Part shown: one piece after another, positions 7,858 through 16,820 of the stretch
How the letters are laid out: each line of letters begins with the position of its first letter
How positions within the stretch are numbered: position 1 is the stretch's first letter
Assembly (NCBI GenBank): GCA_016783555.1
Contig: JADHWH010000020.1
Location: 1 to 32,046 of the forward strand
DNA length: 32,046 nt
Direction: 5' to 3'
Origin: Candidatus Omnitrophota bacterium
GTDB lineage: Bacteria > Omnitrophota > Gorgyraeia > JABMRJ01
Made by a program: the position numbers and the translations under genes
Notes under the pieces: model-generated
Databases searched by the model: none
What the model saw: the letters and a program-made list of their open reading frames with translations, nothing else
What the model was told of the DNA's origin: nothing

Positions 7858-9157
7858 CTTGGGTCTTCTCTTTTTTTAAAAAGATTTTTTCAAACTCTCT
7901 CGATATGTTCTCGTATCTGCACTCGTTTAAAAAACGATTTTCATATTCCCAGGTCACAAAACCCTTCTTCTTCCATTCGCTATACAGGCTCTTTACAAAC
8001 GATTCCAACGATCTATTCAGAGGGGGTTGATTATAAACGACCAATCCTACATTGATATCCTTAAAGAGCTTCTCCATCTCTTCATCCTTCTGCCCGTTTA
8101 TAATACATAATATAGGTCTTCCTGCGGCCAGATATTCATAAAATTTTCCTGTTATTACCCCTTTTTCGCCTCTATCCGACCAGGTCAAAACCAGATTTAT
8201 AGAAGCCTTATTCTGCAACTCTAAAACCGCATCCCTATCCAAGTCTCCCAATAGTTCTATATTTTCTACCATATTATTCTCTTTCGCCCACGTTAGCCAT
8301 AACTCTCCCTGGCTGCCTGCATATATGAGCTTGAAGTCATTCCCGATCTCTTTATTATCGGCTAAACGTTTTAAACAGTTAAATAAGAGAAAGGCGTCTC
8401 TCTTACCGTAATATAAGGCCCCTGTATAGACGATATTGAAAGTCTCTGTCTTTACCGGTTTTTTTGTAGGATCGATATCGACAGGGATGCCGTTTCTTAT
8501 TACTTCAATATTTGAATTATATTTTTTTAGCCTCTCCTTTAGACCATTGGATACCGTAGTGATGTAATCGGTCTTACCGAATATAATCTTATTGAACTTC
8601 CTCTGTAAACTTGGCAATAAAATTTCTTCATAACTATCGCCAAACGGCAAATCTCTGAAATCAGCTATCCATACTAAGTCCTTATTAAATTTTTTCAGCA
8701 GGAATGCCAGCATATGATTAGAGTATATGCTGTAGGTAGAGAATAGATAACGTATATTGTATCTACGTATAAAATAAAGCCCCTTAAGAAGACCCGTCAA
8801 AATAAATAAAAAACCGCCTGCGGAAAACATATTGAAGGGGAAAGAATGTATCATCCGAAGCATACTGTTCCGCATTGAAATATTTCTCTTCTTTAAAAGC
8901 TTGGCCAGAAAAAATTTTATTGTCTGTAAGTCGAAGGTGGGTAAATTTACCTTATTCTTATCTGTTGCCAATCTCTGGAAGTTCTTGTCGGTCTCTAATA
9001 ATCTATAGTTAGAAGAACTAAAGACATAAACATTCCACTTGGCCTTATCCAGGGTTTTTGCCAGAAAGAAAGGCCTTAAGCTTCCCATCGCTTTTATGGG
9101 CGGATAATGGTAGCTGATGATTAGAAGGTTGTTCTTTTTATTATCTTCGATAATCAT
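7850..9157 (-). CDS. GT4-family glycosyltransferase (GT-B fold)
   Basis: 435 residues. The N-terminal domain opens with ISYHYPPIKAMGSLRP, the acceptor-side glycine loop typical of GT4 enzymes. The C-terminal donor domain begins near NIVYTGALYYGKRD. GVITGKFYEYLAAGRPIL (about 351-368) is the E-x7-E-like segment that contacts the nucleotide sugar. No transmembrane span is needed; it should act in the cytoplasm on a nucleotide sugar and a lipid-linked acceptor. The product ends in a lysine-rich tail. The start ATG 9157 lies 15 bases from the stop of the fusion gene upstream. Confidence 0.87.
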   Translation of the reverse strand: MIIEDNKKNNLLIISYHYPPIKAMGSLRPFFLAKTLDKAKWNVYVFSSSNYRLLETDKNFQRLATDKNKVNLPTFDLQTIKFFLAKLLKKRNISMRNSMLRMIHSFPFNMFSAGGFLFILTGLLKGLYFIRRYNIRYLFSTYSIYSNHMLAFLLKKFNKDLVWIADFRDLPFGDSYEEILLPSLQRKFNKIIFGKTDYITTVSNGLKERLKKYNSNIEVIRNGIPVDIDPTKKPVKTETFNIVYTGALYYGKRDAFLLFNCLKRLADNKEIGNDFKLIYAGSQGELWLTWAKENNMVENIELLGDLDRDAVLELQNKASINLVLTWSDRGEKGVITGKFYEYLAAGRPILCIINGQKDEEMEKLFKDINVGLVVYNQPPLNRSLESFVKSLYSEWKKKGFVTWEYENRFLNECRYENISREFEKIFLKKEKTQDA

Positions 9158-9172
9158 ATTTTTATCTCTGGT

Positions 9173-11596
9173 CTAATCCTTTATCTTAAGAACTCTTCTG
9201 CAGATAAATCTTGGGGCCCTCGTCCATCTTATATCGCTTTTAAAATCAAAGTGACTTCTGATGGGAAGATTCATTAATCTCTCAAACTCCTCTTCTGTAA
9301 TATCGAATTTTTTAAGGAGGAGACCCTTATCTCTTTTTAACTCTTCTTCCGGATAAGTAGGCTTTTCTATCTCTTTCAGGGCCTCTTCTCTTGTAATCTG
9401 TTCCGAACAAATCAAGGTTGACAAATGAGACCTTCTCTTATCTATATTAAATTTTCTGGGCAGTATGTGCATCTGATAAAAACGGGTGAATAGGGATTCG
9501 CAATGTTTGCCGCCGTAATCCTTCCAACCGAGCTCTTCTTTAATAAATTTCTTAGCATCATTCCTAATATAATCGATATAATGCAAAGGATATATGAACC
9601 TGATATTTTTGATAAACTGATAATATAACTTTTTCCACCTGCCAAGGGTAGGAAAACCCTCCGCCCTGATTGTCCCGAATTGGTTATAGATATCCTTTAA
9701 ATTTGTTAAGTCATACTTGTTATGATACCAGCTCTTAGGCATTATATACTCGCTCATGACATTGTAGCCGCTTAATACATATCCGATCCCCCTCTTACGG
9801 GCGGTCTCATACAAGACAGCCATTAATAGGTGGTCCGTAGGGAATTCTATATCAACGACGGATGCCTTAAAATATGCCAATTGCAAATCCTTAAATATCT
9901 TCCAATTGACCTTGTAGGTATATAAATCGACGCCTAGGGCTTTCGTTATTTTTTCAATATTTTCTGATGCTGTGTCTGAATTCCATTCATTGTCTAAATG
10001 CATAACCAAAGGCCTAAGGCCCCATTTTAGTGTAAGATATAAGAGATACGTACTGTCTACTCCGCCGCTGATACCTGTAATGCAATCATGGTTTTTATTT
10101 CTACCGTCTTTCTTAATCTTATCGATGATTCTTTTAAACTCCTTTTCTTTCTCTTTAGGGATATACCTCTCAACCGCTTTACAATACTCTTTACAATGGT
10201 TGCAGATACCCTTTTCGTCAAATTCTATATCAGGGTCTGTTGTGTCCATAATACATGTTGTACAAATTTGATATCTCTTTTTCACTATCTCTCTCCCTTT
10301 TACATTCTCAAGGCGGTATCTCAAACGCCTTAATGATTGAACCCAGGAAGACGGCAAAAAGAAGAAGACCAAACGAAGAGAATAACCCTCTAGGGCAACT
10401 ATCATCCAGATTAACCATTCACGCAGTCGATTGTAGAAATATAAAAAAGCATCTACGAGGGGCCTTCGCTTAACTTTGACAGACTTAAGAGAGCCCGCCA
10501 GGACATCGCGAACAAAATCCTTATAGGTAAACCTCTGACTTTCGACAATATCTCTGTAGGCCCTTTCGACAATCTCCCCCCTTAGAGAATCGTTCTTTAT
10601 AATTTTAAGGACTTCTTCGATATTGCTGAAATCTTTTTTAAGAGGGATATAGTGGAGGTTCGGCTTTAAGATGCCGTTATAATCTCCCTCAACTAAAATC
10701 TGGCAGGTCCTGGTGGCGCAGGCCTCCAAATGCCTGGGGGAGATAGTGGAAATGTTCAAGCCCCCGTCCAATCCTTTAAAACAGGCCTCTTCTACCTCTT
10801 CAAAGCCGGCATTGGGATTATCGGCCAAATAATTTTCGGCCTTATCCCTTATGCTTCCATCCTTATCGAGAATGCTGCTGCCCCCCTCTACCCCTATGAA
10901 ATATTTACAATTTAACAGAAATCTATACCAATCAAAACCCAAAAATAGATCTCTTTTTTCCGTAGATATATCCATCCTAAATCTTCTCTTCGGGGCGTAC
11001 TCTTTAAAGAGGTCGGCGATCTTGGTCTTAAGATACCCGTGACGGCCGAGCCAATATGGCGCCTTATTTGCGCGATATCCGATATCGACAGGGCGGTCTC
11101 CTTTTCTTTTAAAAAGGCGCTGAATCTTTCTTAATGTCTTCTCTTCCAAGTAACCCGTCAGGACTCTGGCGAATTTTACTTTAGAGCGGTCTACATCGGG
11201 ATATATCTTTTTCCATTCGCCCTCTTCGGCTACGGAAAATACGGCGCTTATTCCAAACCCGTTAATGAACTGCGAGATAACGTCCGTCCGGATAAATTCG
11301 TCTTGAGTCAGCGCGATCTTAACGGCGTCTATCTTCTTTAAAACCGCGGTCTTTCGAACCAATACCGAGTACGGCAATCTGCTCCACCTAATACTGGTAA
11401 GAAAGATAGTGGGAAATATGACTAGATCAAAATCTATGCCTAATATATATCGCGGCACCCCAAAGGCGGTATTTAAATAAAAGACGCGATGCGTAGAATG
11501 CCTCGCAAATGAATATAGATAATCCTTGAGTGTCTCTCGCATCGGAAAGCTATATCGATGGTGATAGACTACTAGAATATTTGCCTTTTCCGCCAT
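9173..11596 (-). CDS. Fusion: CgeB-like glycosyltransferase + WbpG-type N-acetyl sugar amidotransferase
   Basis: 807 residues in one uninterrupted frame. Residues 1-375 are a CgeB-like (Glyco_trans_1_2) glycosyltransferase: NTAFGVP at 42-48, DIGYR at 171-175, DWYRFL at 222-227, CQILVEG at 298-304 and HYIPLKKDFSN at 315-325. A hydrophobic, basic linker (about 380-440) follows. Residues from about 441 form a complete WbpG/PseA-type amidotransferase: paired cysteines C445-x2-C448 and C465-x2-C468, then the ATP-pyrophosphatase loop SGGVDS at 510-515. WbpG converts the C3 acetamido group of a diacetamido-uronic acid into an acetamidino group, with ammonia from a HisH-type partner that is not in this window. 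ATG 11596 has GGTGGAGA upstream. Normally these are separate proteins, so the fusion is unusual. Each half alone is secure. Confidence 0.88.
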   Translation of the reverse strand: MAEKANILVVYHHRYSFPMRETLKDYLYSFARHSTHRVFYLNTAFGVPRYILGIDFDLVIFPTIFLTSIRWSRLPYSVLVRKTAVLKKIDAVKIALTQDEFIRTDVISQFINGFGISAVFSVAEEGEWKKIYPDVDRSKVKFARVLTGYLEEKTLRKIQRLFKRKGDRPVDIGYRANKAPYWLGRHGYLKTKIADLFKEYAPKRRFRMDISTEKRDLFLGFDWYRFLLNCKYFIGVEGGSSILDKDGSIRDKAENYLADNPNAGFEEVEEACFKGLDGGLNISTISPRHLEACATRTCQILVEGDYNGILKPNLHYIPLKKDFSNIEEVLKIIKNDSLRGEIVERAYRDIVESQRFTYKDFVRDVLAGSLKSVKVKRRPLVDAFLYFYNRLREWLIWMIVALEGYSLRLVFFFLPSSWVQSLRRLRYRLENVKGREIVKKRYQICTTCIMDTTDPDIEFDEKGICNHCKEYCKAVERYIPKEKEKEFKRIIDKIKKDGRNKNHDCITGISGGVDSTYLLYLTLKWGLRPLVMHLDNEWNSDTASENIEKITKALGVDLYTYKVNWKIFKDLQLAYFKASVVDIEFPTDHLLMAVLYETARKRGIGYVLSGYNVMSEYIMPKSWYHNKYDLTNLKDIYNQFGTIRAEGFPTLGRWKKLYYQFIKNIRFIYPLHYIDYIRNDAKKFIKEELGWKDYGGKHCESLFTRFYQMHILPRKFNIDKRRSHLSTLICSEQITREEALKEIEKPTYPEEELKRDKGLLLKKFDITEEEFERLMNLPIRSHFDFKSDIRWTRAPRFICRRVLKIKD

Positions 11597-11611
11597 TCTC
11601 CACCCCTATGC

Positions 11612-12538
11612 CTATCCCTTAAGGTGTGTATACGTCTCTTTAATCTCGTGTTTACCATACCATCGAACGGCATGCCCTATACCCTCCCCTAAAGGGGTCT
11701 TTGTCTTCCAATTAAAATCATCGTTTGCCCTCGTGGGATCCAACAAGATGGTATAGACATCGTCTTTGTTGCGCGGTCTTACTTCTACAGGTTCTGACAG
11801 TTTGATGCCTAATGCGCCCACTACGGCGTCAAAGATATCCTTAGTAGAATAATCGCTGCCGGAAGATATATGGTAATACCCTTTATCTCCCATTCCGTCT
11901 ATGGCCTTCATTACGACATCCATCAGGTCCTGCACAAAAATATAGTCTCTTCTGGTATCCATTACGAAACATCTCTTCCTTGAGGTTAATCTACTATAAA
12001 ATGTAGGCACGGCCCCGCTAAGATTTCTTGGTCCGTATATATTTGCCAATCTAAAAGAGATAAAATCGATACCGCTTAGCGCGATATACTGCTCGGCTGC
12101 GGTCTTGCTGATAGCATAACTGCTCTCCGGATAGAGGGGATGGTCCAATGTAATAGGCTGTTTCAGCGGTCTTAATCCATAACACAGGGATGTCTGAAAA
12201 TATATTAAACGCCTTACACCTGTTTGCTTGGACGCATTAAGAACATTTATTGTGCCAAGGACGTTTGTCCGCGCATCCGTCTTCCAATCTTCCGGATCTT
12301 TATAAGATGCTGCGGCATGAATAACAATCTCAGGCTGAAAATCCAAAAAGGCTTTTTCTACAAATGCCCTCTCTGCGATATCGCCTTCGGAAATAGTAAG
12401 CAAGTTATGTAACTTGAGGTTATCCGGTCTGCCTGTGGCATAATTATCCAATACCAATACTCTGTCTGAACGAGAGATGAGCAGCTCGGCAATATGTGAT
12501 CCAATAAACCCTGCTCCCCCCGTAATTAAAACTTTCAT
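11612..12538 (-). CDS. NAD-dependent sugar epimerase/dehydratase (extended SDR)
   Basis: 308 residues from the ATG at 12538, chosen because GAGGAGG (12544-12550) lies five bases upstream and the protein then begins MKVLITGGAGFIGSH, the standard start of this family. An in-frame ATG at 12568 would add ten charged residues and overlap the upstream gene. The Rossmann motif GGAGFIG lies at about 7-13 and the catalytic YAISK at Y141/K145. RLANIYGPR is the substrate-side motif. It should epimerise or dehydrate a nucleotide sugar. It differs clearly in sequence from the other SDR at 1603-2598, so the two are unlikely to be redundant. Confidence 0.87.
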   Translation of the reverse strand: MKVLITGGAGFIGSHIAELLISRSDRVLVLDNYATGRPDNLKLHNLLTISEGDIAERAFVEKAFLDFQPEIVIHAAASYKDPEDWKTDARTNVLGTINVLNASKQTGVRRLIYFQTSLCYGLRPLKQPITLDHPLYPESSYAISKTAAEQYIALSGIDFISFRLANIYGPRNLSGAVPTFYSRLTSRKRCFVMDTRRDYIFVQDLMDVVMKAIDGMGDKGYYHISSGSDYSTKDIFDAVVGALGIKLSEPVEVRPRNKDDVYTILLDPTRANDDFNWKTKTPLGEGIGHAVRWYGKHEIKETYTHLKG

Positions 12539-12543
12539 CTTAT

Positions 12544-12550
12544 CCTCCTC
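12544..12550 (-). promoter_or_regulatory. Ribosome-binding site fixing the start at 12538
   Basis: GAGGAGG on the minus strand, five bases before ATG 12538. It overlaps the last base of the stop codon of the upstream methyltransferase gene and rules in favour of the internal ATG over the one at 12568, which has no comparable site. Confidence 0.8.
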
Positions 12551-13587
12551 TAACTCTTTGTCAGCCAATATACGCCGCCGACACCGGCATACTTACCCTG
12601 ATGGGTTAAAAACCCCTGGTCGTCCTGTTTCAGGCCTTTAAGAAAATTTTTGTGTTCTATACTAAGCCTGTCGTCTTCAAGGGCTATTCGGTTGTATCTT
12701 TTAAACAATTTGAGCACATAATTCCAGAAATAGCCTCCGGCATAATCAACGTCTTTAAAATTTACATTTCCGCATATCTCGATAAATTCTTCCGGTCTAT
12801 AGCATCGCGATATCGGACAGTCTCTTCCATCAGTGTTTTTCGAAAATGCCTCCCGCACCGACTGACCCCTAAATTCCCCGTCCAGGATCATCCTAACGTA
12901 CGCGACTACTAGATGTAGATATATCGAATTATAATTGTACACCATTATACAGGCCCTTGAGCCGGGTTTTAATACTCTGTAAAATTCCCTCAAGATAAGC
13001 GCCGGATCAGAAACATGGTGAAGAACACCTGAACAATTTATGTAATCGACGCTACTATCGTCGAGCGGGATCTTAGAAAAGGCGTCCGAAATATTGATCA
13101 ACTCTACCTCTTTAGGGTCTATTCTGTGGAGTGCCAGCCTGTATCCAGCAAGATGAAGGCTCTTCTTAGATATATCGATCCCGATTAATCTTTTCGCATG
13201 GCTGTAAAGCGCAAATCCTATCAGATCGTTACCGGGTCCGCATCCGTAATCCAATAATATCTTACCGCTATGGTCTCTATAAAGCTGCATAAGCTCTTTT
13301 ATGGGGGGATGTTCGGAAGACCTCCGTTTAAGATAAGTTATAGATTGTGCGCGAGAAACAAAAGGCCTTGAACCTACAGTATGCCGGGCCCAATAAGAGT
13401 CTACGGGAGTATGGTTCTCTTTATGATAAAGATGGACTTGCGGCAGCATTCCACGCCTACCAAAATACCAATTCCTTAAACAGCGCCAAGAACCGAGTAA
13501 TATGATATAGAGATGGTTATAAATTTGATTCTTTAATGTAGAAACAAATTTTACTAAGCCTCTATCTATAAACATTTTCCAATTCAT
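12550..13587 (-). CDS. Class I SAM-dependent methyltransferase
   Basis: 345 residues. Motif I ILLDYGCGPGND lies at about 110-121, the acidic strand IGIDIS about 20 residues on, and CSGVLHHVSDP plus FYRVLKPG are the later motifs typical of the Methyltransf_11/UbiE-like group. About 110 residues precede the core, including a hydrophobic patch (NHLYIILLGSW, about 24-34) that may touch the membrane. O- or N-methylation of a sugar or lipid carrier is inferred from context. The start is ATG 13587, overlapping the end of asnB by 26 bp; ATG 13575 (residue 5) is equally possible because neither has a clear ribosome-binding site. Confidence 0.85.
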   Translation of the reverse strand: MNWKMFIDRGLVKFVSTLKNQIYNHLYIILLGSWRCLRNWYFGRRGMLPQVHLYHKENHTPVDSYWARHTVGSRPFVSRAQSITYLKRRSSEHPPIKELMQLYRDHSGKILLDYGCGPGNDLIGFALYSHAKRLIGIDISKKSLHLAGYRLALHRIDPKEVELINISDAFSKIPLDDSSVDYINCSGVLHHVSDPALILREFYRVLKPGSRACIMVYNYNSIYLHLVVAYVRMILDGEFRGQSVREAFSKNTDGRDCPISRCYRPEEFIEICGNVNFKDVDYAGGYFWNYVLKLFKRYNRIALEDDRLSIEHKNFLKGLKQDDQGFLTHQGKYAGVGGVYWLTKS

Positions 13588-15508
13588 CTCTTTTTGTTTT
13601 GTAAATATTTTTTATCTCATACGCTTTGTCGTGAAACTCCTGCTGCCATAACTCAAGAGAGAGCAAGGCCCATACCCTCCGGCTAAATTTTCCTTCTTTT
13701 GCCATAAGATTACGCGTGTCAAGCTTGGGATGCAGGTATTCACGATTGCGCGCTTTTTGGCTTGAGAAGATATCAAGGACGAAGTCCTTTAAGTCAGACT
13801 TTAACCAGAGTGACAAAGGAACGGGAAAACCTTTCTTGTCCTTGCGCTCCCTTATTACCTTTGGAATATGCTTTTTAAATGTGTTTTTTAGAAAATGTTT
13901 TAAGTCTCCGTTTTTGAATTTTATGTTTGATGGAATAGACGCCGCAAGTTCTACTATAGGGTGGTCTAATAAAGGGGTTCTCGACTCCAACCCATGGGCC
14001 ATGCTCATTCTATCCTCAACCTGCAACAAGGCCGGTAAGAGAGTCTTAAAGTCAAAATGTGTCATATTGTCAAAATACGATTCTGGTCCAACATTCTTAC
14101 CCCAAAAAATCTTTTTGAAATTATCAAAAGAAGAATACCGGCCTAATAAGTCCCAGTTAATCTTATCCTCCATGCCACTGGCTCTATTAATCAACTTAAA
14201 ATAGCGCTCGTCCCTATTACCGAATAATCCATCGCTCCAGAACTCCTTCATTAACGGCGCATAATCCCTTAATGTCATAAGGTTTGGAATAATAGATTCG
14301 TATGTAACTATAAAGTTCCCGCTATGCATAGTGCCCTCTATGGCCCCCTTTATGCATAGCTCGAAATAAGCCAGGAGGTAACGGGTGTAACCGCCGAATA
14401 TCTCGTCTCCCCCCTGTCCCCCCAGTGCCACTTTAGTATATTGGCTTGCCAATTTTGATACCATATATTGAGGGAAAGAACCGGGTCCTGCAACCGGGTA
14501 ATCTAGATGATAGATAACCTTTCTGATATTATCTATGAAATCTTTAGGGGTAATCACTAATTCATGTAAGTCTAATTTATAATCCTCTGCCATCTTTTTT
14601 GCATATACGGATTCGTCGTATTCCGCCCCTTCATCGAATTTTCCTGTGAATACATGAAAGGCGTCTTTATTCTGTATCGCCCTGGCGAGCGAAACGAGAA
14701 TGCTGGAATCTAATCCTCCGCTTAGATACGCCCCGACAGGGACGTCGCTGCGTAGATGCAGCTTCACTGAATCCGTTAATAATGCGTCTATCTTTTCTTT
14801 AAAATAACCTTCGGAGTGCTTCCAATCTAACTTGTAATAGACATCCCAGTATCGGCTTATAGAAGTGTGACCGTTCTTTATTACCATTGTGTGTGCCGGG
14901 GGCAATTGTTCTATGTCTTTAAAAAGAGTCTTATTTTCAAAGATAAATTGGAATGTAAGATAATCTTTCAACCCCCTGTAATCGGTAGCGATTTCGTCAA
15001 CAAAAGGGAGCAGTGCCTTAGCTTCTGATGCAAAAAAGAACCCTTCTTTTGTTTCTGCAAAATAGAAAGGTTTTATTCCGAAGCGGTCACGGGCGCAAAA
15101 AAGAGTATCTTTCTTTTTATCCCATATAGCAAATGCAAACATTCCCCTAAAATGGTCTACGCAGTTCCGGCCCCATTTTTCATAGGCGCGCAGTATTGTC
15201 TCAGTATCAGAGGTAGTCTTAAATTTTTCTATACCCAGTGTTTGTCTTAATTCAATATAATTATATATTTCACCGTTATATACAATCACCAGACCCGATG
15301 ATTCGGCCACCATTGGTTGGTGCCCCTTAAATAAATCTATAATACTAAGTCTCACATGGCCCAATCCTATCTTCGCGTCTTTATCTATCCATAAACCTCT
15401 ATCGTCAGGACCTCTATGGGCCTGCATATGGTTCATAATTTTGATAACGCTATTTATCCTTTCAGCGCATACTGATTCAGATGGTAAAAAGCCCGCTATT
15501 CCGCACAT
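13562..15508 (-). CDS. asnB: AsnB-type glutamine-dependent amidotransferase (asparagine synthase-like)
   Basis: 648 residues, full length for the family. Mature Cys1 is encoded right after the ATG (MCGIAGF), giving an N-terminal glutaminase (HRGPDDRG at 31-38, YNGEIYN at 77-83). The synthetase domain has the PP-loop SGGLDSS at 263-269 and LGGQGGDE further on. In housekeeping form it makes asparagine. In O-antigen loci, relatives such as WbpS convert uronic acids to uronamides, which suits this context better. AGGAG lies five bases before ATG 15508, and the gene overlaps the CgeB-like glycosyltransferase gene by 13 bp, suggesting coupled synthesis of the two proteins. Confidence 0.9.
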   Translation of the reverse strand: MCGIAGFLPSESVCAERINSVIKIMNHMQAHRGPDDRGLWIDKDAKIGLGHVRLSIIDLFKGHQPMVAESSGLVIVYNGEIYNYIELRQTLGIEKFKTTSDTETILRAYEKWGRNCVDHFRGMFAFAIWDKKKDTLFCARDRFGIKPFYFAETKEGFFFASEAKALLPFVDEIATDYRGLKDYLTFQFIFENKTLFKDIEQLPPAHTMVIKNGHTSISRYWDVYYKLDWKHSEGYFKEKIDALLTDSVKLHLRSDVPVGAYLSGGLDSSILVSLARAIQNKDAFHVFTGKFDEGAEYDESVYAKKMAEDYKLDLHELVITPKDFIDNIRKVIYHLDYPVAGPGSFPQYMVSKLASQYTKVALGGQGGDEIFGGYTRYLLAYFELCIKGAIEGTMHSGNFIVTYESIIPNLMTLRDYAPLMKEFWSDGLFGNRDERYFKLINRASGMEDKINWDLLGRYSSFDNFKKIFWGKNVGPESYFDNMTHFDFKTLLPALLQVEDRMSMAHGLESRTPLLDHPIVELAASIPSNIKFKNGDLKHFLKNTFKKHIPKVIRERKDKKGFPVPLSLWLKSDLKDFVLDIFSSQKARNREYLHPKLDTRNLMAKEGKFSRRVWALLSLELWQQEFHDKAYEIKNIYKTKRDELENVYR

Positions 15509-16809
15509 CTTTGCTCCTGTAATTGGTTATGTGAACGCCTGCTGGGAAATTGCATGCATAGAACTTTACTATACAGCTTTCTTAAAATATGCTTTTTATA
15601 TAAAAAAGACAACTCTTTTGTAATAAGAGCGTAGTTCTTATCTGCGTCAAAATCTATAGGCTTAGGCTTGAATCCGCCTTTTAAGAGTTCCATATCGAAA
15701 ACTTCGATGAAACGTTTGTACGTATAGCGTTCGGATAGTATCAAGTCCTGATAGGCGTTCTTTACAATCTGCCTTCTGAAATTTCCATCCTTGAATAGAC
15801 CGATAACCTCATCGAAGTTAGAAAAGTCTTTTCTTAACGGTATATAGTGGACCATCGGCCGCATAACTCCTGAATAACCTCCCTCAAATAATATTTGGCA
15901 TGTTTGAAGCGCTGCTGCTTCAAAATGTCTCTGGCTAAAAGTGCGGTTAGGGATATTATTCTCCCACTTATGTAAAAATTTCTCCCACATCTGGTTAAAT
16001 GTAATCTTAGGATCTATCTTTACCGCCTTTAGATATTCATCATATATAGTACCGTCTATATCAAAGATAGAGGCCCCTGACTCTGCTCCAAGCGTAGCGC
16101 GACAATCAGCTAGAAATTTATACCAATCCTTACCGTAAATCCTACTCTCCTCATCTGTCTTAATATCATTTTTTAATCGTAAACCCTTGGCGCGTTCTCG
16201 AAAACCTGCGGCAATATCATACTTTTCCCGCGCGCCTTTTCCCATATAAAAAGCCAATTCTCGCCCTCTGTATCCAATGTCAATTTTGCGTTTACTATCC
16301 GGGCTTACAATGCTTTTTGCGGATCTGATTAATTCCTCGCTTACATACCCGGAGAAAGGAATATGTATTATTTTAGAGACAGACGTATATTTCCTGTAGA
16401 CATCCTTAAAATACTCCGGTTTGATCAAAGTATAAATAGAATCAATCTTATAATGATTGATAAAACCGAAGCGCTGCTTACAATATTGGAATTCATCCTG
16501 AAAGATGGCAATCTTATAGCTTCTACGGCATCTATTTAAGTATTCCAAAAAATCACTATTTAGCATGAATGGCCATGTACCAAAGAGTGAGTAATGTAAA
16601 ACTATGGTCTGAAATTTTGCAGCCTTAAGCGCCTTAGGAAACCCGAACGCGGTATTGACCTTTAAGACTTTAAATTTAGAATAACGCTCAAACGCATTTA
16701 CATATTCCATAATAGTAGAGGCGTTCAGATTTAGGGGATAATGATACAATAACAATATCCCATTTAATAGACTATTTTGATTGTTCTTTTTTACGCTTTT
16801 TACATTCAT
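15496..16809 (-). CDS. CgeB-like glycosyltransferase, paralogue of the fusion N-terminus
   Basis: 437 residues. It shares the landmarks of the first half of the fusion protein encoded at 9173-11596 in the same order: NTAFGFP, DIGYR, DWYKFL, CQILFEG and HYIPLRKDFSN. This is the GT-B donor domain of the Glyco_trans_1_2 type. After this domain only about 55 unrelated residues remain, so there is no amidotransferase half here. Instead the gene overlaps asnB by 13 bp. It probably transfers a sugar in the cytoplasm. AGG lies before ATG 16809, and the gap to the methyltransferase upstream is 11 bp. Base composition is noticeably AT-rich compared with the fusion gene. Confidence 0.82.
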   Translation of the reverse strand: MNVKSVKKNNQNSLLNGILLLYHYPLNLNASTIMEYVNAFERYSKFKVLKVNTAFGFPKALKAAKFQTIVLHYSLFGTWPFMLNSDFLEYLNRCRRSYKIAIFQDEFQYCKQRFGFINHYKIDSIYTLIKPEYFKDVYRKYTSVSKIIHIPFSGYVSEELIRSAKSIVSPDSKRKIDIGYRGRELAFYMGKGAREKYDIAAGFRERAKGLRLKNDIKTDEESRIYGKDWYKFLADCRATLGAESGASIFDIDGTIYDEYLKAVKIDPKITFNQMWEKFLHKWENNIPNRTFSQRHFEAAALQTCQILFEGGYSGVMRPMVHYIPLRKDFSNFDEVIGLFKDGNFRRQIVKNAYQDLILSERYTYKRFIEVFDMELLKGGFKPKPIDFDADKNYALITKELSFLYKKHILRKLYSKVLCMQFPSRRSHNQLQEQRCAE

Positions 16810-16820
16810 AGACTACCTGA

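Noticed and set aside
13716-14204. Plus-strand open frame of 162 codons
   Set aside because: It is antisense to the C-terminal synthetase domain of asnB and has no family features; a shadow of codon bias.
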